Under the pieces are notes generated by a model. It did no database searches. It saw only the letters and a program-made list of their open reading frames with translations, and had not been told where the DNA came from. This document shows positions 46,274-57,505 of a stretch of DNA of 64,000 nt, in pieces. The stretch comes from Protula sp. h YS-2021 (Eukaryota > Annelida > Polychaeta > Sabellida > Serpulidae), in assembly GCA_949752745.1 (NCBI GenBank), contig OX457025.1:93515304-93579303 (forward strand). Reading direction: 5' to 3'. Position 1 is the stretch's first letter. Each line of letters starts with the position of its first letter. Both the position numbers and the translations under genes were made by a program.

Positions 46274-46932
46274 TTAGACATCTTGGCTGCGAATGGTCAA
46301 GTGACTTGGTTCCTGTTCATACGCTACTTTATCAACATATACGTAATGTGTATCTTTTGGTAAAATGCCTGTACAAATACGTAGTTGATCATTCGTCTTC
46401 GGCTTCAAATCAATGAATAAATAGCTATGAGGTTTGCTGGTAGCATCTTGATAGGCTTCTATGAGAAATTGAGATTTTCCAGGATACATTTGTCGCGCTA
46501 ATGTACTTATTTGTTGACTATATCTAGGATTTTTAAACAGAATGATGTAATGCGTATTCAAACTAATATTTCGCATTTCTCTACCATGATGGAATAAATT
46601 GTGCACAATAAAAATAATGCTTGGATTTTGATGACTGCTGCCAACACTAAAGAGTATGTCATACGCTCATTACTATGACATTTGGTCATTAAGTCATCAA
46701 TGATGAGTAAGTTTGGTTTTTTTCGGGTTAAAACGCTCTTCAATGTCATCTGGAATGCCTTGGTAAAATTCCACACCTTTCATTCCCTTGTACAATGGCT
46801 GATCTGCTGCATAGAGCCATAAAATGGTTTTGGGAGAGGGTTTAATTAACTTTGTTCTAGAATTTCTCTAGCTAGAGAAGTTTTACCACTGCCTGTAGGT
46901 CCAGAGACCAAACATGTGAAGGGATGCTTCAT
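46274..46932 (-). pseudogene. FtsK/HerA-type genome-packaging ATPase, frameshifted
   Basis: ATG 46932 overlaps the integrase stop (ATGA). The Walker A GPTGSGKTSLARE lies at about 46,905-46,870 and the Walker B LLIIDDLM at about 46,700. The C-terminal part FIDLKPKTNDQLRICTGILP is open at 46,606-46,274. At least three frame changes or stops lie between about 46,845 and 46,600, so no full-length protein can be made. Confidence 0.85.
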
Positions 46933-47986
46933 TTTCGAATATCAGTTTCTTTCACCCAACTGTTAAACTTCTTTGGCTAACCTAACCACTTCACAAATAA
47001 TTCTTTAACACCTCGTCTTCTTCGTGTTTTCAAAAACTTTTCAATTCTGTAAACAGATTCAATATCTTTTGTCACTTTCTGCAGTTCTTCTTCATAGAAA
47101 TGTCCATCAATATCTTCGTCCAAAAAGTCTTTCACACGATACAAGTGTATTCCTTGCTTCTTACAACGATGTGTGATAATGAAGACTTCTTGCGTCCACT
47201 TTATATGATAATCCCGTTGAAATACACATTTCGTGTGGGAAATGCGAACATGATCACCAATTTTAAATTTGTAGGGTTTTTTCTTCTTCTTTGGTTTCAA
47301 TTTCAACTTGTCTACATACATATACTTCCACACTTTCGATTCGTTGTCTTTACGAATATCTGCAGGAGCATACTTATTAGGGAGGGAGCCATGAGGTCTG
47401 TGGTTGTAACTGTACACTAAGTCTGGAAGGATGTCCATATAGCGATAAGTTTGAATATGTAGGAAATATCGATACATGAATCCCTTTAGAGTACGAATGA
47501 CTCTCTCAGCAAAGTTGGCTTTGGTTTCATTCTTTGTCGTATAGACATGTATTCCCTCCTTCTTCAAAAATGCTTTTACCCATCTGTTCCTTCATCTGAC
47601 CTTAGAGTTCGTGGTCTTCGTTGTGTTTCATGAAAAATCTTTTGAAAGGCTTCTATGACGCTGGTATGTGATTTATTAGGTATTGGCTGCACCCACAAAT
47701 ATTTGGAAAACACATCAATGACAACTAATAAAAAGCGGGTGTCATCATTATAGGGAGCTATGTTTCCCATGTCGGCTAAATCAATATCCCACATGTCATC
47801 AATTCCTCGTGTAATGACACGTTGCCTTTTAAACCTGTATTTTACAGGTTGTAGTAAACTGAAGGCATCCTGTAACCATTTCTTCACTTGTGAATGAGTG
47901 ACTGGTTGATCATGTTTTTTAATATATGCCCCGGGTTGACCAGGTTTAAAGTAAATATTGGTTAGGTAGTCTTTCCACGTCGACAT
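46929..47986 (-). pseudogene. int: Retroviral-type integrase (Polinton INT), broken
   Basis: DDE-fold integrase with a C-terminal chromodomain-like end. Visible features: MWDIDLADMGN (first Asp), TLRSDEG (second Asp), ETKANFAERVIRTLK (Glu), NHRPHGSLPNKYAPADI, a basic linker KPKKKKKPYKFKIGDHVRIS, and VYRIEKFLKTRRRR. Breaks: a frameshift at about 47,567-47,580 between the second Asp and the Glu, possibly with a small deletion, and TAG at 46,977-46,979 where the chromodomain region continues in frame to TGA 46,931-46,929. Confidence 0.9.
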
Positions 47987-48059
47987 GTTAACACTAAATG
48001 ATTAACACTTGTCAACATATCTTGCATTTTATTTTGTCTTACAACTCAATCAACATATC

Positions 48060-48395
48060 TTATAAATCAAGTATTGATACAATGGTGTGAATAATTGGAG
48101 TCCATTGATCTTCAATAAACATTAACCAACTGCTTAATTCATCTAATGTGACAGCACCTACACCATATTTTTCACAACGTTGATTTGCATTATCTAACAC
48201 TTTATCTAAATGAATGTAATATTTAGCTTCATTCCAATATGTATAGACACATGCAGAATGACAAGTATGGTCTGAACACTCTTCATTTTGACAAGCAGGA
48301 CATACTAAACATGCAAACTTTTTTACAGCTAATAATATTTCTTCACAATATGTTTTTTTGCACAATATATTGTCTCAATGTAATGTCTGCCATTA
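48060..48395 (-). pseudogene. Cys-rich small Polinton protein, homopolymer frameshift
   Basis: ATG 48395 opens a short frame (MADITLRQYIV) that is lost at a run of A's near 48,350-48,362. The main frame (48,365-48,060) then gives YCEEILLAVKKFACLVCPAC and NEECSDHTCH, a zinc-binding-like cluster, and ends HTIVSILDL. A one-base slip in the A run is the simplest cause. I know similar small proteins from other Polintons, but not their function. Confidence 0.6.
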
Positions 48396-48680
48396 TACTG
48401 CAGTGTAGATTAACCACCCTCTCACATCATCGAACAGTCTTGGATCAAATCGAGCAAAGTGATATGCTGCTTCCACATCAAACTCCTCAGCTCCGTCAAT
48501 GTTTGAAAGCACACACTCTTTGATGAAATCCTCGCGTAAGTTTGGTACGTTCAACGTGGAATGAGCACGTTCCCAATAGATGTCAAAGTGTTCCAGTTGT
48601 TGTTGAATAGATCCAAAACGCGCCAGTTCACTTATCATGTAGTCCACATACGTCTCCTTGAAATACGTTTCTACATCCAT
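48393..48680 (-). CDS. Small hypothetical Polinton protein
   Basis: 95 residues from ATG 48680 (MDVETYFKETYVDYMISELA). It is acidic and helical-looking, with WERAHSTLNVPNLREDFIKE and FDPRLFDDVRGWLIY. Its stop overlaps the start of the next gene (48,395). The family is not recognised. Confidence 0.5.
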   Translation of the reverse strand: MDVETYFKETYVDYMISELARFGSIQQQLEHFDIYWERAHSTLNVPNLREDFIKECVLSNIDGAEEFDVEAAYHFARFDPRLFDDVRGWLIYTAV

Positions 48681-48748
48681 CTTTGTTTCACATGTCCATA
48701 TAACACGTCTGCACACTTTGACGGCTGGCAAGCAAATGACTTGCAGTC

Positions 48749-49336
48749 TTACTCTACAGATACTGTTACTGAGCCACACTTGTTGCAGAAGTTGTCTGGT
48801 TCACACAACTTGCAATTGTACTTGTGGCAGTGACAATCATAATCCTCAGCATATCAGTAAGCACCACAATATTCACAGGTAAGTCCAAGTTCAGCCAGTC
48901 TTTTCTTGGATAGCTTTGACACTTTCATTCGATTGTCCTTTTGCAGCTTAACAGGAGTTTTCTTCCCATGAAATTCCGTTCATGGCAATAAGGTTGAGGT
49001 TATGCTATCGATTTCCTGAAGCAATGTCTCCCATTCACCATCATTCATGTTGATGTAATACTTGTATTCTTTCCCTGCAAACAGTGATGTATTCACAAAA
49101 CTCACATAGCGCATGCCTTGGTATGAAATGACTTCAAGCCATTTCGTTTACGTTAAGTATAGTTTGAAGCCAATGTCGCGTAATCTTTTTAAGTTCAGGC
49201 ACACAATGTTCCACAAGGATGGTGCTAAAGCAAGCCATCTCTCTCCACGTTTGATTCGAAGAAATAGCCCAAATTGTCCATGCTCCACAGTAATGGTTAA
49301 GTTTGCACTAATTTTAAAGCTGCTTGTCTTGTCCAT
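48749..49336 (-). pseudogene. Broken Polinton protein with PC4-like segments and a C-terminal zinc-binding region
   Basis: ATG 49336 starts MDKTSSFKISANLTITVEHG and RIKRGERWLALAPSLWNIV. A frameshift at about 49,140-49,150 leads to YKYYINMNDGEWETLLQEID, the same YxxIxM...EW pattern as the genes at 40.9-42.1 kb. After stops at about 48,977 and 48,856 come CEYC, CHCHKYNCKLC and CNKC, a cysteine-rich end. At least three disruptions. A TATAAAAGG at 49,376-49,384 lies upstream and overlaps the stop of the preceding gene. Confidence 0.55.
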
Positions 49337-49379
49337 GGCTGCGCGTTGAATGATGACTTCACTTTGCACCTCACTCCTT

Positions 49380-49899
49380 TTATATGGACATTACATTTTT
49401 TTTCATGAGATGTTTGTAAAATCGCGGAGTGATCTCGTTGAAACCATCAAGAAAGGCTGTTGGCAAACCGTCTGTTAGAGATTGTTTCATGACACTCACT
49501 AAAAAGTCTCCTCGTTTGCGACTACCAATTATCTATTCAAAGAGCATTGGCATGGTAAAATCTCCTTTTTCATAGAGGTAGGCCATCATATCATACACCT
49601 TAATACGTTCTTCAAGGTACTTGAAGCCATGTAGCATGACCTTTGCACATTTGGAATCGTGATCCTCATCAACACACTTTGACGCCGGTAGACATAAAGT
49701 CTTAAAAAGTTTCTCATGAAGACTTCCAATAAGTTGAACGAAACGTTGAGTCATAGCTTCGGAGAACTGTGGCTCTGACGCGGGAAGATGCTCTAGGTTT
49801 CCTTCTAGCATGTAGATAAGCTGACTGACAGTGTTCACTTCTTCCGTTAGGTATATGTACGTGTGTTGATCGAAAAAGCCTTCTTCACATAAGCGCCAT
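49380..49899 (-). pseudogene. Broken hypothetical Polinton protein
   Basis: ATG 49899 overlaps the upstream gene's TAA (TAATG). A frameshift within the first five codons, and TAG at 49,533-49,535, interrupt a protein with NTVSQLIYMLEGNLEHLPAS, a CLPASKCVDEDHDSKC segment and the end FNEITPRFYKHLMKKNV. The family is not known to me. Confidence 0.5.
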
Positions 49900-50486
49900 T
49901 AAATGCCGCAATCGATCAGAGGAATCACTGCTCGAAAGTTTCGTTTCAACAGCGTGACGTCTTCCTCAGTAACAGGAATAGTTTTGCTCATTTCAAATTT
50001 AGATTTGAGCTGCTCGTCATCGTTGTCGCTGTCGTCATCGCCGTCGTTGTCGTCATCGTCATCGTTGTCGTCATCGCTTGACATGACCACTTCTTTTTCC
50101 TCAAGATGCTCTAGATGTGCCTTTAACTTTGTGCTAAGTTGCTTGGCGGTACCATTTACAAGCGCATTTGCAACCCAGAACGGGTAGTCAGATCCCTCAG
50201 GATCGGGCATTTCTTGCTGTAATGTAGGCACATCTGACGGAGCACCTAAGGCTTCCTCAGGCTTTCTTTGCTGAACTGTAGACACGTCTGACGGAGCTCC
50301 TAATGCTTCCTCCAAAGCTTTTTCAGCTTCTGCCAGTGTACTTAGGAACGTAGCAGTCTCCTCCGCAGTTAAAAATGCATCTGTAAAAGCCATTGTTTCG
50401 TTGTTGAACAAGCTATCAATTTCCATGTCGCTAGCTGAAGTTGCTATCAGAGACGTTTCCATGATGTCTTTGGTGATAATTGTCAT
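49899..50486 (-). CDS. Acidic hypothetical Polinton protein
   Basis: 195 residues. I use ATG 50486 (MTIITKDIMETSL) because a TATA box (50,505-50,512) lies just upstream, although the longer frame begins at GTG 50501. It has a repeated EALGAPSDVSTVQQRKPE segment and a long Asp/Asn/Glu run (about residues 145-165), so it is probably partly disordered. No family is recognised. Confidence 0.55.
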   Translation of the reverse strand: MTIITKDIMETSLIATSASDMEIDSLFNNETMAFTDAFLTAEETATFLSTLAEAEKALEEALGAPSDVSTVQQRKPEEALGAPSDVPTLQQEMPDPEGSDYPFWVANALVNGTAKQLSTKLKAHLEHLEEKEVVMSSDDDNDDDDDNDGDDDSDNDDEQLKSKFEMSKTIPVTEEDVTLLKRNFRAVIPLIDCGI

Positions 50487-50504
50487 AGCATTCAAGAACA
50501 CCCG

Positions 50505-50512
50505 CTTTTATA
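50505..50512 (-). promoter_or_regulatory. TATA box for the acidic-protein gene
   Basis: TATAAAAG on the minus strand ends 19 nt before ATG 50486. That implies a very short or absent leader, or initiation at the next methionine. Confidence 0.5.
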
Positions 50513-50539
50513 CTACTCATTGGTGAACCAGAAGCTCGT

Positions 50540-50910
50540 AGTCGGGGGGGGGGGGGGGAGGTCAAAATTGTAGAGACTTGTTTGAAATGTGTAAATATGC
50601 AAAAATCACAAAATTCTCCCGGGGTGGGGTGGGGGGGAGGTCAAAAATCCAAAAATGTTTAGAATTGCCTGAAACGGATAATTATGCAAAAATCGCAAAT
50701 TCGACCCGGGGGGGGGGAGGGGGGGAAGTCAGTCCAAAAAAACTAAAAATGTTCAGAATCGTCTGAAACGTAAAAATATGTGAAAATCACAAATTCGCCC
50801 CCCCCGGTGGGGGGGAGGGGGAGAGTTCGGTCCAAAAACCAAATATGTTTAGAATTACCTGAAACGGGTAAATATGCAAAAATCGCAAATTCGCCCCCGG
50901 GGGGGAGGTC
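50540..50910. repeat. G-run promoter repeat, right block (four units)
   Basis: Four units of G run, AGGTC..., a spacer like AATGTTTAGAATTGCCTGAA, ACGGATAATTATGC and AAAAATCGCAAATTCG, then a C run. They are the inverse of the left block at 34,886-35,062. This block also sits between divergent genes (50,486 minus and 51,206 plus). Confidence 0.8.
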
Positions 50911-51141
50911 GGTGAGGTTTGACCCACCCTAGTTACTGAATGATAACATGTATACCATGGTGCATTTGGCGAGATTTGGTGACATTTTGCTCTCCTGCGG
51001 GGGGGGGGGGGAGGTCGACTTACTGTGTGCTAGCTACTTGCTGACTCTCTCTCCCTGTGGGAAAGTCTCACGCTTTGCCTCTTACCTTAATTGTTTCTCA
51101 CGCTCTGGGCTCTTTCATCTCTTGATTTTGCCGCCTGCCTG

Positions 51142-51150
51142 TATATTTAT
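51142..51150 (+). promoter_or_regulatory. TATA-like box for the gene at 51,206
   Basis: TATATTTAT lies 56 nt before ATG 51206. Confidence 0.4.
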
Positions 51151-51205
51151 AGCTAGCTCACTTTGCTGACTTCTCACACTTGCCAAAACTTCAGCTACAG
51201 TCATT

Positions 51206-52018
51206 ATGGAGTTCCGTGAGCAGTTTTTCACGCCGGAAAGAAGGCAAAAGTACCTCCTCTCGGAGAAAGATTGTGATCTGATCGAAGCGATCTACATTGA
51301 GTACTAACTGTTTAAAATGGAGATGTGGAAGACCCGTATCAATGCCGTAGAAGAAGAATACCACAGATTTGGCAAGGCGGCGGTAGAGGCGCACAAGCGT
51401 GCGGAGGCGAACAAGCGTGCGAGACGTCGCTCTCCCGTTCAGTATGATCCGCCCCCTGCCACAGTCACGAAGCCTGTGGTGAAGGCTACACCTGCGCCTA
51501 AGCCAAAGTCAACACCGGAGAAAGCCACCGTCACGAAGCTGCCTGATGCGACCGGCTCCAGCTTGCCGGAATTGCCAATCACCTTTGACATCCTTGACAG
51601 CAGTCCGGACATGCATGCCAGCAGTCCGAGCATGCGTGCTAGCAGTTTGCAGCCGGTCACCATTATGGATGACGAAACTGAAGCAGCAGTGGCAGCCATC
51701 AGCGAGTTGCAGCGCACTTCCGACTTGTGTCTACCGAAACCGCCCGTCGACTTAAACCTGGTAGACCCCAGCAAAGAGTCACTGAAAGACGTTCGGCAAA
51801 TCCTCAGCTCAGTTAATGAATTCTCGATCTTTTGTGACTTCTGCGGAAACCTGATTCCGCAGGGAGTCCCGAGGAATTTGCACAAGGCAACCTGTGAGGG
51901 CGCTAAAAAAACTGAGACCTACGTCTGTAGCGTCCTGGGCAGGCAGTTTAAGTCGACGGCGGGGGCGGTTGCAGCACATAGAAGGAAGTGCCGCTGCAGC
52001 AGCAGTCACACACAGTGA
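51206..52018 (+). pseudogene. Zinc-finger hypothetical Polinton protein with one internal stop
   Basis: ATG 51206 opens MEFREQFFTPERRQKYLLSE and meets TAA at 51,305-51,307. The same frame then continues 237 codons from 51,308 to 52,018. The middle is Ala/Pro/Lys-rich and disordered. The C-terminus has FCDFCGNLIPQGVPRNLHKA with C and H ligands, and a second finger YVCSVLGRQF...HRRKC in which the expected second cysteine is leucine. It runs outward toward the right terminal repeat. It could also be read as starting at ATG 51317. Confidence 0.6.
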
Positions 52019-52090
52019 GAAAGGAGGAGCGGCAGGAAAAGACCCGGCACCGGCAGCAGGACAACATTTCCGGCTCTTTTTTAGAGCCAC

Positions 52091-52369
52091 CCACTATTAT
52101 GAAATGAAACGCTAATCATGTTGTGGTATTAGTATGTCTGTTTGTGCATGAGAGTGTGGGAAATGCTTAAAAAAGGTCTGTCATCCCTGAAAAAAAGTTG
52201 CCATCAGAAGGTTAAAATACCTATGTGCCTTATGAAATGAAACTCTTACTCAGTCTGGTGTTGGTGTGTGTGTGGAGAGAGAGTGAAAGGCAGACTGAAA
52301 TAAAAGTTGCTATCTCATGGTTAAAATACCTATGTGGATTACGAAATGAAACGCTCAGTCGTGGTGTTC

Positions 52370-52405
<36 letters not shown>

Positions 52406-52777
52406 AGAGAGAGAGAGAGAGAGTGAAAAAAGCCACCAATATGAAATAAGCGCTAAACATATCATGGTGTTGCTATGCCTGTGTATGCATCAGAGTGTGG
52501 GAAATGCTTTATAAAACAAAAAAAAGTTGCCGTCTGTCCGTCTGCCCGCGTCTGTCCGGCTGTCCGTCTACCCGCGTCTGTCCGTCTGTCCGGCTGTCCG
52601 TCTACCCGACTGTCCGTCTGCCCGGCTGTCCGTCTGTCTGCCATCCATGTGACGCCATTATAACGTCACTGTTTTAGTATGCCCATGGGCGTTCTAAAAC
52701 AGTCGTGACGTCATTTTAACGTCACTTTTTACTACGCCCATCGTATTTTGTTTTAGGGCGCCCATTATACAACTACT
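52091..52777. repeat. Right terminal inverted repeat of the Polinton
   Basis: It is the inverse of 33,296-34,200 and ends ...AACTACT before the direct repeat ATGTGTT. Its GT run (52,375-52,403) is much shorter than the left CA runs. One of its TGACGTCA modules is mutated to TGACGCCA. Confidence 0.92.
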
Positions 52778-52784
52778 ATGTGTT

Positions 52785-53196
52785 AAATACGCTGAGCAGG
52801 GTGACATGCTTGTGTTGGTTTTATAACAACGACTCGTAGTAAATCTTGCCCTATCATTTTAAATACAATGAATGTTCATATAAATTACCAGTTTCAGTTC
52901 TGAGCAATTCATGGCGAGGGTCGGGGAGGGGATTATCAGGGGAGGGGGAGGGATGTCGTTTTACATATAGAGTAAGTAGCAAAGTTAGTTGTTTTTTCCT
53001 AAAATGTTTCTTTAAAAGGTTTCGGAATCTGAAAAAATATTGTCTTGTCTGCAACAAAAAAGGAAACGAAAATCAGGCTGAAAAGTTCATAAAATTCTAC
53101 TCAAATGGAGTTATTTTTAAAATATTACTGTTTTCGCCTTTGAGAGCGAGGTTCTCGTTATAATTATAATTATTATTACTATTATTATTGTCACGG
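52785..53196. other. Short stretch right of the Polinton
   Basis: No gene seen. It contains a GGGGAGGG-type run at about 52,920-52,955 and AT-rich DNA. Confidence 0.4.
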
Positions 53197-53199
53197 GTA

Positions 53200-53925
53200 T
53201 CCGGGTATAACGGAGAAGACCAGATCGGCGATGGCCAAAACGGCGACAGCCAGAACAGCGACAAGTGCAACCCCGGACGAAAGGGCGACGAAGTTTTTTT
53301 AAGTTTATGCTTTAAAACGCTAGTTAAAAAGAAACAAAAATTAACAACGTTGCCAACACAGTTTATTTAACCATCAGTGATAAATAAATTTGAACACAGT
53401 GCAGTATTTCTCCCCACGTGCCCTTCCTACCCTCCCTAACCACCTCCTTCCTGTCACCAGTCACTGTCTCAGTAATCTTCCCTCCTCCCATGCCTCACAT
53501 TTTCGCAATCTCCGTCGTTTTAAAGGCATGTTTATTTTGCCTTTTATTGATGTGGATTCACGTGCAATAACGGATTAGTGGGCACAGTCGCTAAATACAA
53601 TTGTCTTTCAAAATCTTCTTTTTACCTCGCCCCTCGCCACGATGGATTATCGTATAATTGCAATAAGGAATATATGAGAAAATAAGTGTTAAATTATCCA
53701 TTTTATTTTGCCCTTAAACTTTAAATATTGGTGCAAATTATACTTATCTTCAAGCAGAAATGAATTGATTTATCTGGTATCACTATTCTTTGTATTTTGA
53801 TTTTCAACATTAAATTATTAATCTTCGTCGCCCTTTTGTCCGGAGTTGCACTTGTCGCCGTTTTGGCCTTCGCCGTTTCGGTTTTCTCCGTTATGGGCGT
53901 CGCCGTTTTGTCCGGGATTCATTAT
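53200..53925. mobile_element. MITE-like element with inverted repeats built of AACGGCGA words
   Basis: About 95 bp at 53,200-53,296 (ATAACGGAGAAGACC, GGCCAAAACGGCGACAG, CCCGGACGAAAGGGCGACGA) recur inverted at about 53,823-53,925. Roughly 525 bp of non-coding DNA lies between. The arms consist of degenerate 9-bp words. No target duplication could be fixed. Confidence 0.6.
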
Positions 53926-54599
53926 CACGAGATGGTTCAAAGTATTGTTGGTATTATCAAGTCACGGTCTACCAAATCAACATCCTTAAATATGACTAAA
54001 AAGAGCAGTGATATTTCAAAGAAAGAAAGGGAAAGAAAATCGTTCAACAGCAGTTGTTTTCTTGATTTCTTTATTTGGGCACATATCGCCGAAATATGAA
54101 ATTACCTTATTTAATTTATGTGGCGGGGCACCCTGTGTACTGTATAAAAATTTATGTTAAAAATAGTATCTACCCTCACCTTTGGGGTAAGATATCCTTA
54201 TCTTAAGGACTGCTCTAAAACACATACACCTGCACGTGAAATGTACATAGTTGTACGAGCAGGTCATAGTCACGTGAGCAAAAACATACCAGACGGCAAC
54301 GTTTTGACAACAAATAATAGTTATTTTTGTTTAAAGTGCTACAAAGCTCTACCACAGCAGACAATACACAATAATACATATGTAGAAATGTAAAATGATA
54401 CTGTATGAATACTTCAGTATGTTTAATAAGAAAAATATGGTCAAACCGTACTCTTAAATATTACAGCATACCAGTGACAAAAATGCCATTTAAAATACCA
54501 TCACGATAAACTCAACGAAAAAAGCTAGCTTAAACATCCTGTCACTTTTTTCCATTATCAACAATTTTATGGCGACAGAAAGTTGAATGAGTGTGTCTG
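53926..54599. other. Downstream flank of the Toll-like receptor gene
   Basis: No supported gene. A 79-codon ORF at 54,154-54,393 has no recognisable motif. This stretch should hold the 3' untranslated region of the receptor gene. Confidence 0.4.
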
Positions 54600-56927
54600 T
54601 TACGTACGCCGAGCTTGCAATGGAGTCATTTCAGTAATATTGACTTCATCAAAAGGAACAACTCTATTTCTACCATTAGAAGTTTCCATCATAGCCTTAT
54701 GTATTGCACAAACCAGCTTCTGAACACAGCGCCTTTGCTTCTGAAGGTATCTTTTGGACTGATCATTTTCAGGCCACTTCAGATAGATTTTACCTTGTAT
54801 AATACTTTGCACATGGAGGGTTACTTTCTTCTAAGTCCTCAAGCATGATATATATCACCTTTTTAGCTGAAGTTATTTCCAGACTTCTTGCTAAGCTTCG
54901 TTCATAACTAGGCCAGACTTTTTTGACAGACGCTCTGCTCAGTACAATTACAATAACTTTACTAGAAACCATGTACTCGTATATTGCTTCTCGTACAGAA
55001 TCTCCAAGAGGGAAATCTCTATAATGTACACAACACTGTATCCCATGGATATCCTCCAGTATTTTAATAAGAACATCGTGCACCCAGTGACGGTCTTCTC
55101 TACAGTATGAGAGAAAGACGTCAAACAAGCAGTTAGAAGCGTTTTGTCTATTATGCTTTCGTCCGGATAACCAGGCTTTGAATTTAAAATACTTCGTTTG
55201 ACATCGGTATCGATTTCTATAAATAACCAGTGCTGTTAACATGACAACTGCCAAGATAACACAAGATGTAACACTTGCAATAACAGCCTGCATCACTTCT
55301 TCAGACCAATCACACTCATCTCTAAATAATATAATGTCTTTAGAGTGGATGTAAACTATCTGACTATGATCCAAACAGCTATAAGATGTGCTATCCACTA
55401 GTATCACAGCAGTGGTTTGCATCCATTGTACTGTATGAATGGAATTTTTATCACAATTACAAGTGAACAAATTATCAGCAAAATTCGCGCTTACTTCGTG
55501 ATTTAATTGTGAATTATCCAACCACTGCTTAATTTCTGTTGGAATCGTTGTAAGTAAGTTGTTTGATAAATCTATATATTCAATAAAATTGCAATTTTTC
55601 AAAAGATTTGCGGGAATGTATTTAAGCTTCATGAAAGAAATATCAAGAATTTTTAATCTAGAAAATAAAGAACAGATTTGAAAATCTTTGGGTTCTGCAA
55701 GATTGTTGCCACTCATATACAAGTATTCCAAACCAAACGCACCAAAGTGAGTGGCAAATCCTACAGCGTCTGAAAGCTGCAAATTATTTATATTCAGTGA
55801 TATCAAAGTTTGCAGTCCTATCAAAGGAGCTTTAAATTTCAAACGGTTTGCAATAATGGAAGATGAAAGTTCGAATACCGTGGCAACATTTGTATTGAGA
55901 CAAAGTGGCTTTTCTTCATCTATCTGTGATTGTGTGAGATAGTTGTATCCCGAGCCAAAGTTATTAAAGTATAACTCTGTAAGCTGTGGAGAAAAAGGTA
56001 TGTGCATGGAGAATCGACAGCTGCTATCCAAAATGTTAGTTAATTCTGGTACAGAACTACATGGTATTGTATCGGTGGCTAGCGCACAGAAGATCAAGTC
56101 ACAAAACAGTGTTTGATTTAGGAAATATTCATTCATTGTGTAAAAAGTACAATTGCGTGTGTCTGGGATATATGGCATAGCCATTCTCTTTTTCAAAGCG
56201 TGAGCTGACTGTTGCTGATATAAGTTTGACTGTTCATTATTGGGTGAAGGGTTACAATCATTTATAGTTGTAAATTTGCCTTGATCTCCCGCATTTAAAA
56301 CCTTTAAGCACGGATGAAATAGTAATATTTCATATAGATATGGTTCGGCAATGAGCACATGCGTTAAAAGCATGTTATGGGAGATATCAAGTATGTCAAG
56401 ATTTGGAAATATCTGTATAAAACCATTTCCGAGGTGCTGTAGATCGTTCATGGAAACATCAAGATATCTGACAGATGTATGACTTAAGCCAAACAATTTC
56501 TTTATGTTCCAGTATGGATAATAACCTTCACTTTGAAAGCTTTGAATATTTTTCAACGAAATGGTCTGTAGAGTATTTGGTGTAAGAAAAGATAACATTT
56601 TCCTACTAACATTGTAACTGCATTCCTTTCCAGAATGAAGATGTGGCGCATACTGAATGTCAATGACCTCTAAATTAGTGAAGGCTGGCATCAGCAACTC
56701 ATAGTCATGAAATGAGGAAACAGAAAGCAACAAGTGAAGTTCATCCAAATGTATTGATTTCAACAGCTTTAAAGATGAATACAATGTGTATCTTTGTCCG
56801 GGAAATCCAAATATCCATAATACTCGCAAAGCAGAGAGGTGTTGTAAGAAGGCCAAATCAATGTCATCTCTATTTCTTGTCTGGGGACTTCTTGAAGATT
56901 GTAGGTTTATTATTAATCCATAAACCT
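54600..56927 (-). CDS. TLR-like: Toll-like receptor exon 2
   Basis: It holds almost the entire ectodomain, the transmembrane helix and the TIR domain. The open frame extends from the acceptor to 54,790. The overlapping frame 54,812-54,600 carries the rest of the TIR domain and about 50 more residues. Confidence 0.88.
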
Positions 56928-57505
56928 CTGCAAATATTCATTACGTGTTAGTTGACAGTAAATAATACATATATAAGTTTTGCATTTATAGTGCTAAGAT
57001 TCGCTGTCTTACTTTGCTTAGTTTCCGGATTCACCATAACAGAAGGCATCTAGAACGCATCCGGAAAATACCTAGAATGCATCCAGAACGGGACTATTGA
57101 AACTTGGGCTCATTTCCAGGGTGATTTTAAACCAATGCAATGTGTAAGCAAATTTGTTTTTAAGGCATTTTGTTTTTCTCGTTGACTGTGGATAATTGAG
57201 GAAGATGTATATGCTGTTGTCCTGAAATGTACGAAAAATAAATAAAGTAAATAAAAAACGTCTTATTAGTTACATATGAGTAAATTACCTGTTGCATTGA
57301 GCTTGTGGCATACTCTTGGAATATCCTTAGCTGTTCCCTCAATTACAGTCATATTTCTAGTTGGTGTAAAAATATCCAGATATCGTTTAGCCCCTTGCCA
57401 TAGACTCCTTGGCAACACCTGGCTGCCATGGTAACTGTATAGTGACACATTGGCATCAGTATTGCTTAAAGCAATAACAAACAGACAAAGTAAAATAAGC
57501 CACAT
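54600..57505 (-). CDS. TLR-like: Toll-like receptor (LRR-TM-TIR), two exons, frameshift near C-terminus
   Basis: Innate immune receptor of the plasma membrane. Exon 1 (57,505-57,289) encodes a signal peptide (MWLILLCLFVIALSNTDA). Exon 2 starts at 56,927 after ATATTTGCAG and encodes leucine-rich repeats (LRYLDVSMNDLQHLGNG, IEYIDLSNNLLTTIP). A C-terminal cysteine cap (CNCDKNS) follows, then the transmembrane helix SCVILAVVMLTALVIYRNRY and a TIR domain from about 55,125. TIR box 1 is FDVFLSYCRED and box 2 HYRDFPLGDSV. The main frame ends at 54,790. The usual TIR end (IIQGKIYLKWPEN) lies in another frame to 54,600, so a one-base change near 54,812-54,824 breaks it. It may be a true lesion or a sequencing error in a C run. 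Confidence 0.9.
57289..57505 (-). CDS. TLR-like: Toll-like receptor exon 1
   Basis: 72 codons plus one base, from ATG 57505 to donor GTAATT. It contains the signal peptide and the start of the ectodomain with LPRSLWQGAKRYLDIF. Phase 1 joins exactly to the acceptor before 56,926. Confidence 0.8.

Noticed and set aside
54154..54393. 79-codon ORF near the Toll-like receptor
   Set aside because: No recognisable motif, no supporting signals; length is within chance for this composition.
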